DNA of 64,000 nt from Lysinibacillus piscis (lineage in GTDB: Bacteria; Bacillota; Bacilli; Bacillales_A; Planococcaceae). A program made the position numbers and the translations under genes. The stretch is from NCBI RefSeq assembly GCF_026012395.1, contig NZ_BRZA01000002.1, positions 434,001-498,000 of the forward strand, in the 5' to 3' direction. Positions 29,009-39,724 of the stretch are shown one piece after another; within the stretch, counting starts at the first letter, position 1, and every line of letters begins with the position of its first letter. The notes beneath the pieces were generated by a model that did no database searches, was not told where the DNA came from, and worked only from the letters and a program-made list of their open reading frames with translations.

Positions 29009-29479
29009 ATGTTAACCATTGATTTTACAGATGAAACAAATCAGGTCAAGGCTACGCACATCGAGCTTGTTGAGCAATTATTACAGCATGCTGCGACAAG
29101 CGAGGGCATTACAGAAGAAACAGAGGTATCTGTTACCTTTGTTACGAATGACACGATTCAAGATATTAATCGTGAATACCGTGATAAAGATCAGCCAACA
29201 GATGTGATTTCCTTTGCATTAGAGGAATTAGGTGAAGGCGAAATGGAAGTTGTTTTTGAAGGTATGCCACGTATTTTAGGCGATATTATTATTTCAACGG
29301 ACCGAGCGCAAGAGCAGGCCGAAGAATATGGTCATTCCTTTGAGCGAGAGCTAGGCTTTTTAGCCGTTCATGGTTTCTTACATTTACTAGGCTATGACCA
29401 TATGGATCCAGCAGATGAGCAAGTCATGTTTGGAAAGCAAGATGCGATATTGCAATCTTTTGGCTTAGGACGTGACTAA
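29009..29479 (+). CDS. ybeY: Endoribonuclease YbeY
   Basis: YbeY is a zinc metalloenzyme needed for 16S rRNA 3'-end maturation and ribosome quality control. The 156-residue product carries the diagnostic zinc motif [11 protein letters not shown] near residue 124-134, and DVISFALEE and LGDIIIS earlier. AGGGGGA selects ATG 29009, ten bases after the pgpH stop; an in-frame extension to 28973 would overlap pgpH. Its stop codon abuts the dgkA start with no gap, suggesting translational coupling. Confidence 0.96.
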   Translation: MLTIDFTDETNQVKATHIELVEQLLQHAATSEGITEETEVSVTFVTNDTIQDINREYRDKDQPTDVISFALEELGEGEMEVVFEGMPRILGDIIISTDRAQEQAEEYGHSFERELGFLAVHGFLHLLGYDHMDPADEQVMFGKQDAILQSFGLGRD

Positions 29480-29830
29480 ATGGATGTTCGCAAATATATC
29501 CGCTCCTTTGGCTATGCATTTGAAGGGATTGTGACGGCTTGTAAGGAGCAAAACTTCAAATCACATCTGCTCAGTGCTTGTATTGTATTAGTGGCAAGCT
29601 ATTGGACAGGGCTATCGCGTATGGAATGGTTGATTGTGCTATTGTTAATTGCCTTGATGTTTGCATTAGAAATGGTGAATACAGCAATTGAACGCGTGGT
29701 GGATTTAGTATCACCAGCACAGCACCCACTTGCCAAACAAGCGAAAGATTTAGCAGCAGGGGCGGTGCTTGTATTTGCCGTATTTAGTGCTATAATCGGA
29801 TTACTCATATTTTTGCCAAAATGGCTATAA
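29480..29830 (+). CDS. dgkA: Undecaprenol/diacylglycerol kinase DgkA
   Basis: The 116-residue integral membrane kinase has three helices (about 25-43, 48-67 and 93-113) and the conserved motif EMVNTAIERVVDL followed by LAKQAKDLAAGAV. In Gram-positive bacteria this family phosphorylates undecaprenol, recycling the lipid carrier of cell-wall synthesis. ATG 29480 directly follows the ybeY stop; no separate ribosome site is strong, so coupling to ybeY is likely. It lies before cdd and era as in B. subtilis. Confidence 0.94.
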   Translation: MDVRKYIRSFGYAFEGIVTACKEQNFKSHLLSACIVLVASYWTGLSRMEWLIVLLLIALMFALEMVNTAIERVVDLVSPAQHPLAKQAKDLAAGAVLVFAVFSAIIGLLIFLPKWL

Positions 29831-29891
29831 CACGATATAAAGTGGACTTTCAATCTGTGAGGGGTTGTTAGTTGCACCATTCGGGTTGTTG

Positions 29892-29934
29892 TAGGCTGTC
29901 GATTCCCACTTTAACATAAGGAATCGGCAGCTTA
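29892..29934 (+). promoter_or_regulatory. Long stable hairpin upstream of cdd without a T run
   Basis: Bases 29892-29906 pair with 29920-29934 (15 bp, GGAATC core, two G-T pairs) around a 13-base loop. The 3' flank CGAATAC has no T tract, so it is not a standard terminator. It could be an RNA-processing or stabilising element between dgkA and cdd. Confidence 0.45.
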
Positions 29935-29959
29935 CGAATACAGGATAAAGGGGAATTAA

Positions 29960-31286
<1,327 letters not shown>

Positions 31287-31292
31287 GAGGAG

Positions 31293-31329
31293 TGGAGCTG
31301 CCCAATAATCATTGGGTAGCTCCATTTTT
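31293..31329 (+). terminator. Terminator after era
   Basis: TGGAGCTGCCCAAT at 31293-31306 pairs with ATTGGGTAGCTCCA at 31311-31324, followed by TTTTT. Confidence 0.92.
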
Positions 31330-31351
31330 ATCAATAGAAAGGGGGATACAT

Positions 31352-32122
31352 ATGCTGCACAAATGGGAAGGCATTGTATTAAAAGCTCGTGCCTATGGTG
31401 AAACAAATAAAATTGTGACATTGCTGACACGAGAAGCGGGCAAGGTGGCAACGATGGCACGTGGGGCGAAGAAGCCAACAAGTCGCTTGGCATCTGTGAC
31501 ACAACCATTTACACACGGTGTATTTGTCGTACAGCATCATACAGGTATGGGCACACTACAGCAAGGTGAATATTTGAATGCGATGCGCCATATTCGAGAG
31601 GATATTATTGTAACTGCATATGCAAGCTATGTGATGGAGCTTGTGGAACGTGTCGTGGAAGAAGGGAAAGCAGAGCCTTTTGCCTTTGATGTATTATTAC
31701 AAGCATTGCAGGCACTAGAGGAAGGCTATGATCCTGAGGCAATTGCATTGTTTGTAGAATGGAAGATGCTCCCTTACACGGGTGTACAGCCTATTTTACA
31801 TGCTTGTGCAGTATGTGGTGCTGTGGAGGGAGAATTTGCTTTTTCTTTTGCACAGGGTGGTTTTTTATGTCATCGTTGTTATCAGCATGATCCATATATT
31901 ATTCGTTTAACACCAACGCAATTAAAGCTTATTCGGATGTTTTACACAGTGCCAATTGACCAAATTGGCAAACTAGAGCTGAAAAAGGAAACGAAGTATT
32001 TTATTAAAAAAATTATTACGACCATTTATGAGGAGCAGACGGGTATTCGTTTTAAGACGAAGAAATTTATTGAGCAGCTAGAGCGGACGCCTGCATTGCA
32101 ACCGAAAGAGGATACAGAGTGA
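31352..32122 (+). CDS. recO: DNA repair protein RecO
   Basis: RecO, with RecF and RecR, loads RecA onto SSB-coated single-stranded DNA and anneals strands. The 256-residue protein has the N-terminal OB fold (KWEGIVLKARAYGETNKIVTLLT start) and a zinc finger with CAVCG and CHRCY (about 150-180). AAAGGGGGA selects ATG 31352; an in-frame extension back to 31292 would run through the era terminator. It follows era as in other Bacilli. Confidence 0.95.
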   Translation: MLHKWEGIVLKARAYGETNKIVTLLTREAGKVATMARGAKKPTSRLASVTQPFTHGVFVVQHHTGMGTLQQGEYLNAMRHIREDIIVTAYASYVMELVERVVEEGKAEPFAFDVLLQALQALEEGYDPEAIALFVEWKMLPYTGVQPILHACAVCGAVEGEFAFSFAQGGFLCHRCYQHDPYIIRLTPTQLKLIRMFYTVPIDQIGKLELKKETKYFIKKIITTIYEEQTGIRFKTKKFIEQLERTPALQPKEDTE

Positions 32123-32209
32123 GATAACTGCATGACAGAAGAATAAGTGCTAAATGAATAGAGTTGTTTTTTACGTCATGTATAACAAGATTTTTCTTCG
32201 CTAGAACCG

Positions 32210-32254
32210 AAAAAGACCAATTATACCTAAGTTTAGGGTGAATTGGTCTTTTTT
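32210..32254. terminator. Bidirectional terminator between recO and the chorismate mutase remnant
   Basis: AAAAAGACCAATT at 32210-32222 pairs with AATTGGTCTTTTTT at 32241-32254; an inner CCTAA/TTAGG pair extends it. It has T runs in both directions and separates two convergent units. Confidence 0.9.
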
Positions 32255-32259
32255 CAGTT

Positions 32260-32548
32260 TTATTTATTCGTTTGCTGAAATGCTTGCATCTCTATATTAA
32301 TAAAATAGCGAATCATTTCCCGATATAATGCTTCAACCATATCAGGGTTTGCTCCATAAGCTTTTGCTTGTTGTACGTACTTTTGTAATAACAGCTTTAA
32401 CACGCTTGGGAGCCTGTACAGCGTCTTCACTTTTTTTAAAAGTAGAGGCCTGCACAACATAAGTACCACGTTGTGCGATAAGCTGAATGATTTCTTGGTC
32501 AATTCGGTTGATATGTTCTCGTACTTCCTCTAAACTGTGACACCCCAT
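32260..32548 (-). pseudogene. Chorismate mutase (AroQ class II) gene with a +1 frameshift
   Basis: The first frame, from ATG 32548, encodes MGCHSLEEVREHINRIDQEI and further to KAVITKVR, the typical N-terminal helix of a monofunctional chorismate mutase. A second frame then continues with QQAKAYGANPDMVEALYREM and ends at 32260. One extra base at about 32377 (an A between CGT and CAACAA) would join them into a 95-residue protein of normal size. Chorismate mutase makes prephenate for phenylalanine and tyrosine. As read, the frame ends early, so this is a broken gene or a sequence error. It lies 20 bases downstream of glyQS. Confidence 0.8.
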
Positions 32549-32568
32549 ATGACAGTGCTTCGCTCTTT

Positions 32569-33954
32569 TTAAAATTGTAAATGTTTCTCGATGTACGCTT
32601 TCACATCTGTAATTGGCATACGCACTTGTTCCATTGAGTCGCGGTGACGTACAGTCACTTGACCATCTTCTTTAGAGTCGAAGTCATATGTGATACAGAA
32701 TGGTGTACCGATTTCATCTTGACGACGGTAGCGTTTCCCGATTGATTGTGATTCATCAAAATCGACTGGGAAGGCTTTACGTAGCTCTGCCCATACATCG
32801 CTCGCTTCATCCGATAGCTTTTTAGAAAGTGGTAGAACAGCTGCTTTAAATGGTGCAAGTGCAGGGTGGAAGCGTAGCACAGTACGTTTATCATCGCCCT
32901 CTAACTCTTCCTCATCATAAGCATCACATAGGAACGCTAATGTCACACGGTCAGCGCCTAAAGATGGTTCGATACAGTATGGTACGTAGCGCTCATTTGT
33001 AATTGTATCGATATACGTGAAATCTTCGCCTGAATGTTCCATATGCTGTTTTAAATCATAGTCAGTACGGTCAGCGATACCCCATAGCTCGCCCCAGCCG
33101 AATGGGAATTTGAACTCGATATCTGTTGTTGCATTGGAATAGTGTGATAGCTCATCTTCGTCATGGTCACGTAGACGCATAGAATCTTCATGCATCCCTA
33201 AGTTTAATAACCAGTTTTTACAAAATTCACGCCAGTAAGCATGCCATTCAAGGTCATCGCCAGGTTTGCAGAAGAATTCTAACTCCATTTGTTCAAATTC
33301 ACGTGTACGGAATGTGAAGTTACCTGGTGTGATTTCGTTACGGAATGATTTCCCGATTTGGGCAATACCAAATGGTGTGCGTTTACGCATAGAGCGTTGT
33401 ACATTTTTAAAGTTAACAAAAATCCCTTGTGCTGTTTCAGGGCGTAAATAAATTTCGTTGGTTGAAGATTCTGTGACTCCTTGGAATGTTTTGAACATTA
33501 AATTGAATTGACGAATATCTGTAAAATCATTTTTCCCGCAATCTGGGCAAACGACATCATATTTCACCATTGTTTCTTTCATTTGGTCAAATGTCATACC
33601 GTCTACGATAATTTCATCGCCTTTTGCTAATGCTGCATCCTCGATAATTTTATCTGCTCGATGACGTGCTTTACATGCTTTACAGTCAATCATTGGGTCG
33701 TTGAAGTTACCAACATGTCCAGAAGCAACCCATGCTTTTGGGTTCATTAAAATCGCTGCATCTAAGCCTACATTGTGTTCTGATTCTTGAACAAATTTTT
33801 GCCACCATGCTTTTTTAACATTGTTTTTCAGTTCTACACCAAGTGGACCATAATCCCATGTGTTTGCTAAGCCACCATAAATTTCAGAGCCTGGGAAGAC
33901 AAAGCCTCGGTGCTTCGCTAGTGCTACAATTGTTTCCATTGATTTGTTTGTCAT
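32569..33954 (-). CDS. glyQS: Glycine--tRNA ligase, single-chain dimeric type
   Basis: The 461-residue class II synthetase charges tRNA-Gly. It is the eukaryote/archaea-like dimeric form, not the alpha-beta GlyQ/GlyS form found in B. subtilis at this locus. Visible are motif 1 ([13 protein letters not shown]-like [16 protein letters not shown]), the insertion with cysteines CKACKARH and CPDCGKND, motif 2 [23 protein letters not shown], and motif 3 with [19 protein letters not shown] precedes ATG 33954. A glycine T-box riboswitch lies directly upstream on the same strand. Confidence 0.96.
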   Translation of the reverse strand: MTNKSMETIVALAKHRGFVFPGSEIYGGLANTWDYGPLGVELKNNVKKAWWQKFVQESEHNVGLDAAILMNPKAWVASGHVGNFNDPMIDCKACKARHRADKIIEDAALAKGDEIIVDGMTFDQMKETMVKYDVVCPDCGKNDFTDIRQFNLMFKTFQGVTESSTNEIYLRPETAQGIFVNFKNVQRSMRKRTPFGIAQIGKSFRNEITPGNFTFRTREFEQMELEFFCKPGDDLEWHAYWREFCKNWLLNLGMHEDSMRLRDHDEDELSHYSNATTDIEFKFPFGWGELWGIADRTDYDLKQHMEHSGEDFTYIDTITNERYVPYCIEPSLGADRVTLAFLCDAYDEEELEGDDKRTVLRFHPALAPFKAAVLPLSKKLSDEASDVWAELRKAFPVDFDESQSIGKRYRRQDEIGTPFCITYDFDSKEDGQVTVRHRDSMEQVRMPITDVKAYIEKHLQF

Positions 33955-33980
33955 TCAAATCTCCTCCTGTAATATATATG

Positions 33981-34230
33981 AAAATAGCACCCGTCTCCGG
34001 GCACAATGAATGCCCAGGGACGAGTGCTAATACCCGCGGTTCCACCCTGATTGTTTTAAACATATCGTTTAAAACCTCTTTTGTAAAATGTTGGCTCAAG
34101 GAGTGCCTTTCTCTGTTACAGTGTAGACTTTCACCATGCTCTACTCGCTTATTTGTTGTACAGATACTTTTTTCCTATCATCGCCTGTATAACGCTATAT
34201 TGCTCGAAAATACAACAAGAGCAAGCGTAT
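33981..34230 (-). promoter_or_regulatory. T-box riboswitch (glycine) controlling glyQS
   Basis: On the minus strand the leader holds the T-box core AGGGTGGAACCGCGGG (34049-34034), followed by a terminator hairpin whose arms are at 33985-33990 and 34024-34029 with a T tract. Upstream lies AAAGGCACTCCTTGAGCC, where GGC (34107-34105) is the glycine specifier codon. Uncharged tRNA-Gly should stabilise the antiterminator and allow glyQS transcription. Confidence 0.93.
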
Positions 34231-34327
34231 ATGACAATATTGTAGCATGTCATTCTTTTCTTCGCAATATTGATTAAAATAGTATATAATATTTACTATA
34301 AGTATAACACTATTAGATTTTGAGGCG

Positions 34328-34963
34328 GTGAACCCAATCGAACTCAACAAGCGTCAAGAAGACATTTTACAAATTGTAAAAGAAAATGGCCCCATTACAG
34401 GCGAGCATATTGCAGAGCGCCTTAGTCTAACAAGAGCAACATTGAGACCTGATTTAGCTATACTGACGATGGCTGGCTTTTTAGATGCGAGGCCAAGAGT
34501 AGGCTATTTTTATGTTGGTAAAAAAACATCGGTCACATTGATTGATAATATTCATGATTTAAAAGTGAAGGATTTTCATTCAGGTCCAGTCGTTGTACCT
34601 GAAACAATGACGGTCTATGATGCCATTTGTTTTATGTTTGCAGAAGATGTTGGTACACTTTTTGTTGTGGATAAAAATGAATTGTTAACAGGCGTACTTT
34701 CTCGTAAAGATTTACTGCGCACAAGTATTGGCACACAAGATCTAAATAAAATTCCTGTACATATTATTATGACGAGGATGCCGAATATTTCATATTGTGA
34801 GAAATCGGATTCTTTAGTAGAAGCAGCCAATAAATTAATCGAACGAGAAGTGGATTCATTACCAGTTGTAGAATTACAAGAAGGTGGATTAAAAATTGTT
34901 GGTCGTTTAACAAAAACAACAATTACACGAGCATTTTTATTCCTCACACAGCATGATGAATAA
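34328..34963 (+). CDS. ccpN: Transcriptional regulator CcpN
   Basis: CcpN represses gluconeogenic genes (gapB, pckA in B. subtilis) when glucose is present. The 211-residue protein has an N-terminal winged helix (about 5-60, ITGEHIAERLSLTRATLRPDL) and two CBS domains (about 80-135 and 145-205, with GTLFVVDKNELLTGVLSRKDLL) that bind nucleotides. The start is GTG 34328, giving the usual MNPIELNKRQE; the GAGG ribosome site is close to it. TTCGCA (34261) and TATAAT (34285) are 18 bases apart and make a reasonable promoter, divergent from glyQS. It is paired with ppsR, its known effector. Confidence 0.93.
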   Translation: MNPIELNKRQEDILQIVKENGPITGEHIAERLSLTRATLRPDLAILTMAGFLDARPRVGYFYVGKKTSVTLIDNIHDLKVKDFHSGPVVVPETMTVYDAICFMFAEDVGTLFVVDKNELLTGVLSRKDLLRTSIGTQDLNKIPVHIIMTRMPNISYCEKSDSLVEAANKLIEREVDSLPVVELQEGGLKIVGRLTKTTITRAFLFLTQHDE

Positions 34964-34977
34964 GGAAAGGATTATCC

Positions 34978-35790
34978 ATGAAACGATTACATGTATTTGT
35001 CGTGTCAGATGCAGTTGGTGAAACAGGCGAGCAAGTAGCAAGAGCTGTTATTAGACAGTTTCGACCAGGATATGAGTATACAGTGATTCGCCGATTTCCA
35101 CATATCCAATCAGAGGATCTTATTCGAAAAATTGTATCCTTAGCTGTCAAACAACAAGCATTGATTTTGTATACATTGGTACAAGCGGAAATGCGTTCTT
35201 TTTTACAGGCATTGTGTAAAGAGCAACAAATTCATGCAGTGGATATTTTAGGACCGATATTAAAAACAATGGCTACTTTTATCGAAGAAACGCCAACGGA
35301 GACACCAGGAATTGTCCATCAGCTGGATGATGATTATTTTAAAAAAATTGAAGCCATTGAATTTGCTGTTAAATATGATGATGGCAAAGATCCAAGAGGA
35401 TTATTACAGGCAGATATTGTGATTATTGGCGTGTCACGTACATCGAAAACACCACTTTCCCAATATTTGGCTCATAAAAGCTATAAAGTGGCCAATGTTC
35501 CTTTAGTGCCAGAAGTAGAGCCACCTGAAGAGTTATTTCAAATTGATGCGAGTAAATGCTTTGGCTTGGTGATTTCACCAGACCAATTGAATTCGATTCG
35601 AAAAGAGCGTTTAAAGGCATTAGGTTTGAGTGACAATGCTATTTATGCACAGTATCATCGAATATCACAGGAGATTCAACATTTTAACAAAATTGCAGAA
35701 AAAATTGGCTGTCAGGTCATTGATGTGACAAATAAAGCTGTAGAAGAAACAGCGAATGTGATTATTGGCTATATGTTGAATGATCGATAA
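34978..35790 (+). CDS. PEP synthase/PPDK regulatory kinase-phosphotransferase family protein (YqfL type)
   Basis: The 270-residue protein belongs to the bifunctional kinase/pyrophosphorylase family that controls PEP synthase or pyruvate phosphate dikinase by ADP-dependent phosphorylation and Pi-dependent dephosphorylation. Its P-loop reads GVSRTSKTPLSQYLA (about 148-162), and the N-terminus VFVVSDAVGETGEQVARA is typical. In B. subtilis the homologue YqfL modulates CcpN activity, which fits its position 14 bases after ccpN. GGAAAGGA precedes ATG 34978. Confidence 0.93.
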   Translation: MKRLHVFVVSDAVGETGEQVARAVIRQFRPGYEYTVIRRFPHIQSEDLIRKIVSLAVKQQALILYTLVQAEMRSFLQALCKEQQIHAVDILGPILKTMATFIEETPTETPGIVHQLDDDYFKKIEAIEFAVKYDDGKDPRGLLQADIVIIGVSRTSKTPLSQYLAHKSYKVANVPLVPEVEPPEELFQIDASKCFGLVISPDQLNSIRKERLKALGLSDNAIYAQYHRISQEIQHFNKIAEKIGCQVIDVTNKAVEETANVIIGYMLNDR

Positions 35791-35823
35791 ACCACCTCGT
35801 TTTATAAAGAGGCGGTTTTTTTG
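35790..35823 (+). terminator. Terminator after the ccpN operon
   Basis: AACCACCTC pairs with GAGGCGGTT (one mismatch) at 35790-35817, followed by seven Ts. Confidence 0.8.
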
Positions 35824-35932
35824 AGCTCGTTTTGAGATAATAATGTAGATAAAAAAAATATTTTGTTTTATAATAATAAAATTGTGGTAAAAATATTTTA
35901 AATGCGAAAAATCGTACTTTTTGTCGAAATAT

Positions 35933-35961
35933 GAAGGATTTTTAAAATGTACGGCGAATAC
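35933..35961 (+). promoter_or_regulatory. Candidate sigma-H promoter upstream of dnaG
   Basis: GAAGGATTT at 35933-35941, 11 bases, then GGCGAATAC at 35953-35961 match the sigma-H consensus (RNAGGAWWW, N11-14, RNNGAATWW) at all but one position. The start site would be near 35967. The B. subtilis dnaG-sigA operon is also partly sigma-H controlled, which makes this plausible. Confidence 0.5.
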
Positions 35962-35998
35962 ATGTGTTCTAGAACGTAATTTAAAGATGGTGATACAA

Positions 35999-37819
35999 TT
36001 GACAGGGAAAATTCCCGAAGAATTGATTGAACAAATTCGTACACAATCAGATATTGTGGATGTCATCAGTGAGTACATGCAGCTAACAAAGCGTGGACGC
36101 AATTGGTTTGGTCTGTGCCCTTTCCACGGAGAACAAACGCCATCTTTTTCAGTTTCAACAGACAAGCAAATTTTCCATTGTTTTGGCTGTGGTGCGGGTG
36201 GCAATGCCATTACATTTGTGATGGACATCGAAGGAATTGCATTTCCTGATGCAGTCATCAAGTTGGCTGAACGACTTGGCATGGCAATTGATATGGGGCC
36301 TACTCTTCCGCAAACAGAAAGAAAGATTTCTAAAGCAGAAGAGCGAATGAAAGAGGCGCATACATTTGCCGCAGATTTTTTCCACCATTTATTGTTGAAT
36401 ACAGAAGATGGTGAAGAACCTTTAAAATATTTGCTAGAAAGAGGATTTACAAGAGAACTTATCGAATCTAATACTATTGGCTGGTCTCTTCCAAGTTTTG
36501 ATGCGCTGACAATTTTACTTGAAAGAAAAGGCTATCATTTGCAGGAGATGGCTGACAGCGGCTTAATCATCAAGCGTGATGGTGAAGAACGTTATTTTGA
36601 CCGCTTTAGAGGACGCATTATGTTTCCTATTCGAGATGAAAATGGCAAAATTATTGCCTTTTCAGGGAGAATCTTGTCTTCTACAGGAGAAGAAGCGAAA
36701 TATTTGAATAGTCCAGAATCCCCGATTTTTCAAAAAAGCGAAGTGCTATATAACCTAGATAAAGCACGAACTTCTATTAGAAAAAATCGTCATGTCATTT
36801 TGATGGAAGGATTTATGGATGTTTTAGCAGCTAACTCTGTGGGTATTACAAATACGGTGGCTACGATGGGAACGGCACTTACCAATCAGCATATCACAAA
36901 GCTAAAACGCCTAGTAGAGCAAATTACAATTTGTTATGACGGTGATAATGCTGGTTTTGATGCGGCCAAACGTGCAGCGTTACTATTACAGACAGAGCGT
37001 ATGAAAGTGGATATTGCTGTTTTACCAGATAGGCTTGATCCTGATGAGTATATTCGTACATTTGGTGGACAAGCTTTTCAAGAGCAGGTATTGGAGAATC
37101 CGCATACTTACATTGCTTTTATGATGATGCATGCTAGACGGAATAAAAACTTTCAATTTGAAAATGATACGCTTCAATATATTCAAGAGGTGCTAGAGCA
37201 GTTGGCAGGTAGATCTTCACCTGTGGAACGAGACTTATATATACGGCAGCTATCGAATGAAACGAATATTTCAGAAGAAGCAATCTATGCACAATTTCGT
37301 AAGTTAGAGGCAGAACAAGTACGTTCTACTAAGGTGGCCATGCCAACACAAATATCTACGATGCCCATTGTGCAGCAACATAGGCCTATGGATGCAGCAG
37401 AACGAGCAGAACGTTTATTGCTAGCACATATGCTTCATAATATAGATATAGTAGATAAAGTACTACGCAGTGAGCAAAAAGAGCCATTTGTTAGAGATGC
37501 TTATATGGCTGTATTTGTTCGATTAATCGGTTTTTATGAGGAATATGGTCATCCAGATTACCAGCGCTTTGTGGAAATATTGGATGATGCAGAATTGCGT
37601 AAAATCGTAATGGAAGCGGCTTTAGCGGAGCGAGATCCCGATCAAGCAGAGGCCGAAATAGCAGATTCCATGCGTCAGCTTCAAAAATATAGAATTGAAC
37701 AGGAAATTCAGCAAAAAATGCATGAGTCGAAGGAAGCAGAAAAGATGCATGAATACGCACGTGCACTTGAAATCGCTCAACAGATTATTCATTTAAGAAA
37801 ATCGTTATCAGCGATTTGA
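35999..37819 (+). CDS. dnaG: DNA primase DnaG
   Basis: DnaG makes RNA primers for chromosome replication. The 606-residue protein has the N-terminal zinc module (CPFHGEQTPSF and FHCFGCGAGG, about 40-65), the TOPRIM catalytic centre with EGFMDVLAA and DGDNAGFDA (about 265-315), and a C-terminal helicase-binding domain. I start it at TTG 35999, preceded by GATGGTGAT, because the N-terminus then reads MTGKIPEELIEQIR like other primases. ATG 35987 is an alternative. A longer frame from 35921 overlaps a likely sigma-H promoter and is rejected. It is followed by sigA 32 bases later. Confidence 0.95.
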   Translation: MTGKIPEELIEQIRTQSDIVDVISEYMQLTKRGRNWFGLCPFHGEQTPSFSVSTDKQIFHCFGCGAGGNAITFVMDIEGIAFPDAVIKLAERLGMAIDMGPTLPQTERKISKAEERMKEAHTFAADFFHHLLLNTEDGEEPLKYLLERGFTRELIESNTIGWSLPSFDALTILLERKGYHLQEMADSGLIIKRDGEERYFDRFRGRIMFPIRDENGKIIAFSGRILSSTGEEAKYLNSPESPIFQKSEVLYNLDKARTSIRKNRHVILMEGFMDVLAANSVGITNTVATMGTALTNQHITKLKRLVEQITICYDGDNAGFDAAKRAALLLQTERMKVDIAVLPDRLDPDEYIRTFGGQAFQEQVLENPHTYIAFMMMHARRNKNFQFENDTLQYIQEVLEQLAGRSSPVERDLYIRQLSNETNISEEAIYAQFRKLEAEQVRSTKVAMPTQISTMPIVQQHRPMDAAERAERLLLAHMLHNIDIVDKVLRSEQKEPFVRDAYMAVFVRLIGFYEEYGHPDYQRFVEILDDAELRKIVMEAALAERDPDQAEAEIADSMRQLQKYRIEQEIQQKMHESKEAEKMHEYARALEIAQQIIHLRKSLSAI

Positions 37820-37851
37820 CCTGATTCGGTTGTTTAGAAGGAGGAAGGTTT

Positions 37852-38979
37852 ATGGCAGACAAGTCAGAACGTTCAAAAGAGGTAGAGGTAGAAATGACAT
37901 TAGACGAGGCGAAAAAAGTACTACAAGAAAAAGCAAAAACAGAAGGTGAAATTTCGATGAAGGAAATTTCAGAAAAATTAGCGCCTTTTGAACTAGAAAC
38001 AGATGAAATTTTCCATTTCGCTGAAGACCTTGAAAAAAACAAAGATATTCAAATTATTGGAAAAGAAGAATTTGAAGAAGAAAGCCTTATGAAAGAAGAG
38101 GCAAATGAAGAAACTTTTGACTTGAATGATTTAAGTGTGCCACCAGGTGTTAAAATAAATGATCCTGTTCGCATGTATTTGAAAGAAATTGGACGAGTAG
38201 ATTTATTATCAGCTGAACAAGAAATTGCCTTAGCAGAACGTATTGAACAAGGTGATGAAGAGGCACGAAAACGTTTAGCGGAAGCGAATTTACGTCTTGT
38301 AGTATCCATTGCGAAACGCTATGTAGGACGTGGGATGTTATTCCTTGATTTAATTCAAGAGGGAAATATGGGGCTAATTAAAGCAGTAGAGAAATTTGAC
38401 TACCGTAAAGGCTTTAAATTCTCGACATATGCTACGTGGTGGATTCGACAAGCGATTACACGTGCCATTGCAGACCAAGCACGTACGATTCGTATTCCTG
38501 TGCATATGGTGGAAACCATTAATAAATTGATTCGTGTACAACGTCAGCTATTACAAGATTTAGGTCGTGAACCATCACCAGAGGAAATTGGTGAGGAAAT
38601 GGATTTAACACCTGAAAAAGTACGTGAAATTTTAAAAATTGCACAAGAGCCAGTATCGCTTGAAACACCTATTGGAGAAGAGGATGATTCGCATTTAGGG
38701 GATTTCATTGAAGACTCTGAGGCACAATCACCGTCAGACCATGCAGCATATGAGCTATTAAAAGAACAATTAGAAGATGTTTTAGATACATTAACAGATC
38801 GTGAAGAAAATGTGCTACGTTTACGTTTCGGCTTAGATGACGGACGTACACGTACATTAGAGGAAGTTGGTAAAGTATTTGGTGTAACGCGTGAACGAAT
38901 TCGCCAAATTGAGGCCAAAGCACTTCGTAAATTACGTCATCCTTCTCGTAGTAAGCGATTAAAGGATTTCTTGGAATAA
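37852..38979 (+). CDS. sigA: RNA polymerase primary sigma factor SigA
   Basis: The 375-residue housekeeping sigma-70 factor shows a short region 1.1 (about 1-95), region 1.2 ([14 protein letters not shown]), region 2 ([32 protein letters not shown]), region 3, and region 4 with the -35-binding helix-turn-helix [17 protein letters not shown] near the C-terminus. It directs RNA polymerase to the TTGACA/TATAAT promoters seen elsewhere in the window. GGAGGAAG precedes ATG 37852. It ends the dnaG-sigA macromolecular-synthesis operon, closed by a strong terminator. Confidence 0.99.
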   Translation: MADKSERSKEVEVEMTLDEAKKVLQEKAKTEGEISMKEISEKLAPFELETDEIFHFAEDLEKNKDIQIIGKEEFEEESLMKEEANEETFDLNDLSVPPGVKINDPVRMYLKEIGRVDLLSAEQEIALAERIEQGDEEARKRLAEANLRLVVSIAKRYVGRGMLFLDLIQEGNMGLIKAVEKFDYRKGFKFSTYATWWIRQAITRAIADQARTIRIPVHMVETINKLIRVQRQLLQDLGREPSPEEIGEEMDLTPEKVREILKIAQEPVSLETPIGEEDDSHLGDFIEDSEAQSPSDHAAYELLKEQLEDVLDTLTDREENVLRLRFGLDDGRTRTLEEVGKVFGVTRERIRQIEAKALRKLRHPSRSKRLKDFLE

Positions 38980-38991
38980 ACAACTTAAATG

Positions 38992-39040
38992 AGGGCTACC
39001 GAATGATGGAGGACAATGTCTATTCGGTAGCCCTTTTATT
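38992..39040 (+). terminator. Terminator after sigA
   Basis: AGGGCTACCGAAT at 38992-39004 pairs perfectly with ATTCGGTAGCCCT at 39022-39034, then TTTTATT. Confidence 0.92.
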
Positions 39041-39154
39041 CGTATCAAATAAGGATAATCTTTATTTTTGCGACTTTATACAGATGTCTTTTATAAAAAT
39101 GTCATATAAAATTGTAATAACAACCATTATCAAGCAATGTTTGGGGTAAACATT

Positions 39155-39724
39155 ATGACAAATCAACGAAAAAAAATTATTTTAAATGAAATTCTTTTTT
39201 GGAAGCAAAATAAGCTATTGCCAGAACATTATTGTGATTTTCTAGCGGCTCTCTACGCAGAGGGAGAAGCGATTGAAGAAATGGAGCCTATCTTGCATCA
39301 TAAACAAGCTGTCCTACCATCAGAGAAAAGGAAAATTCGTTTACTCATGTTAGGGCTATGTATAGGTGTCATGGCATTATTGGTACTCTATTTTACAATA
39401 CCTGCTTTGATGCTACTATTAACGATTGTAATAGGAGGACTAGCTGTTACATTATTTATAGTGGCTTTCCGAACAGTACAGAAGCATCGTGAAATCGTTG
39501 TACCTATCTTGCATTTATTGGCAGCTATTTTATTGTTTAGTATGTCGATTCAAATGTATTCAGCTTATTTTGATGGCAATAATTTGGCACTATTTTGCTT
39601 AGTAGCAGCCAATTGTCTCATTTGGCTATGGTCAGGTATCAAAATGAAGCTACTTTATTTTACCGTTTCAGGTATTCTCGGCCTACTTGCATTAATTGGA
39701 TACTATATTTTTCGATTAACATAA
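39155..39724 (+). CDS. Multi-helix membrane protein of unknown function (DUF2157-like N-terminus)
   Basis: The 189-residue protein has a charged cytoplasmic N-terminus of about 55 residues (ILNEILFWKQNKLLPEHYCDF) followed by about five to six hydrophobic helices. The N-terminal pattern, with a helix leading into LLPE and LAALYAEGE, recalls DUF2157-type membrane proteins, but I recognise it only loosely. GGGGT upstream supports ATG 39155 over an extension to 39137. It sits between sigA and the cytochrome c gene, where B. subtilis also has a membrane protein gene (yqfM position). Function is unknown. Confidence 0.75.
   Translation: MTNQRKKIILNEILFWKQNKLLPEHYCDFLAALYAEGEAIEEMEPILHHKQAVLPSEKRKIRLLMLGLCIGVMALLVLYFTIPALMLLLTIVIGGLAVTLFIVAFRTVQKHREIVVPILHLLAAILLFSMSIQMYSAYFDGNNLALFCLVAANCLIWLWSGIKMKLLYFTVSGILGLLALIGYYIFRLT

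Noticed and set aside
33843-34277. Plus-strand 144-codon frame over the glyQS start
   Set aside because: The region is the T-box leader and the 5' end of glyQS on the other strand; no ribosome site or protein family.
35921-35998. Extra N-terminal 26 residues of DnaG
   Set aside because: Would start at TTG 35921 without a ribosome site and overlaps the likely sigma-H promoter; other primases lack it.
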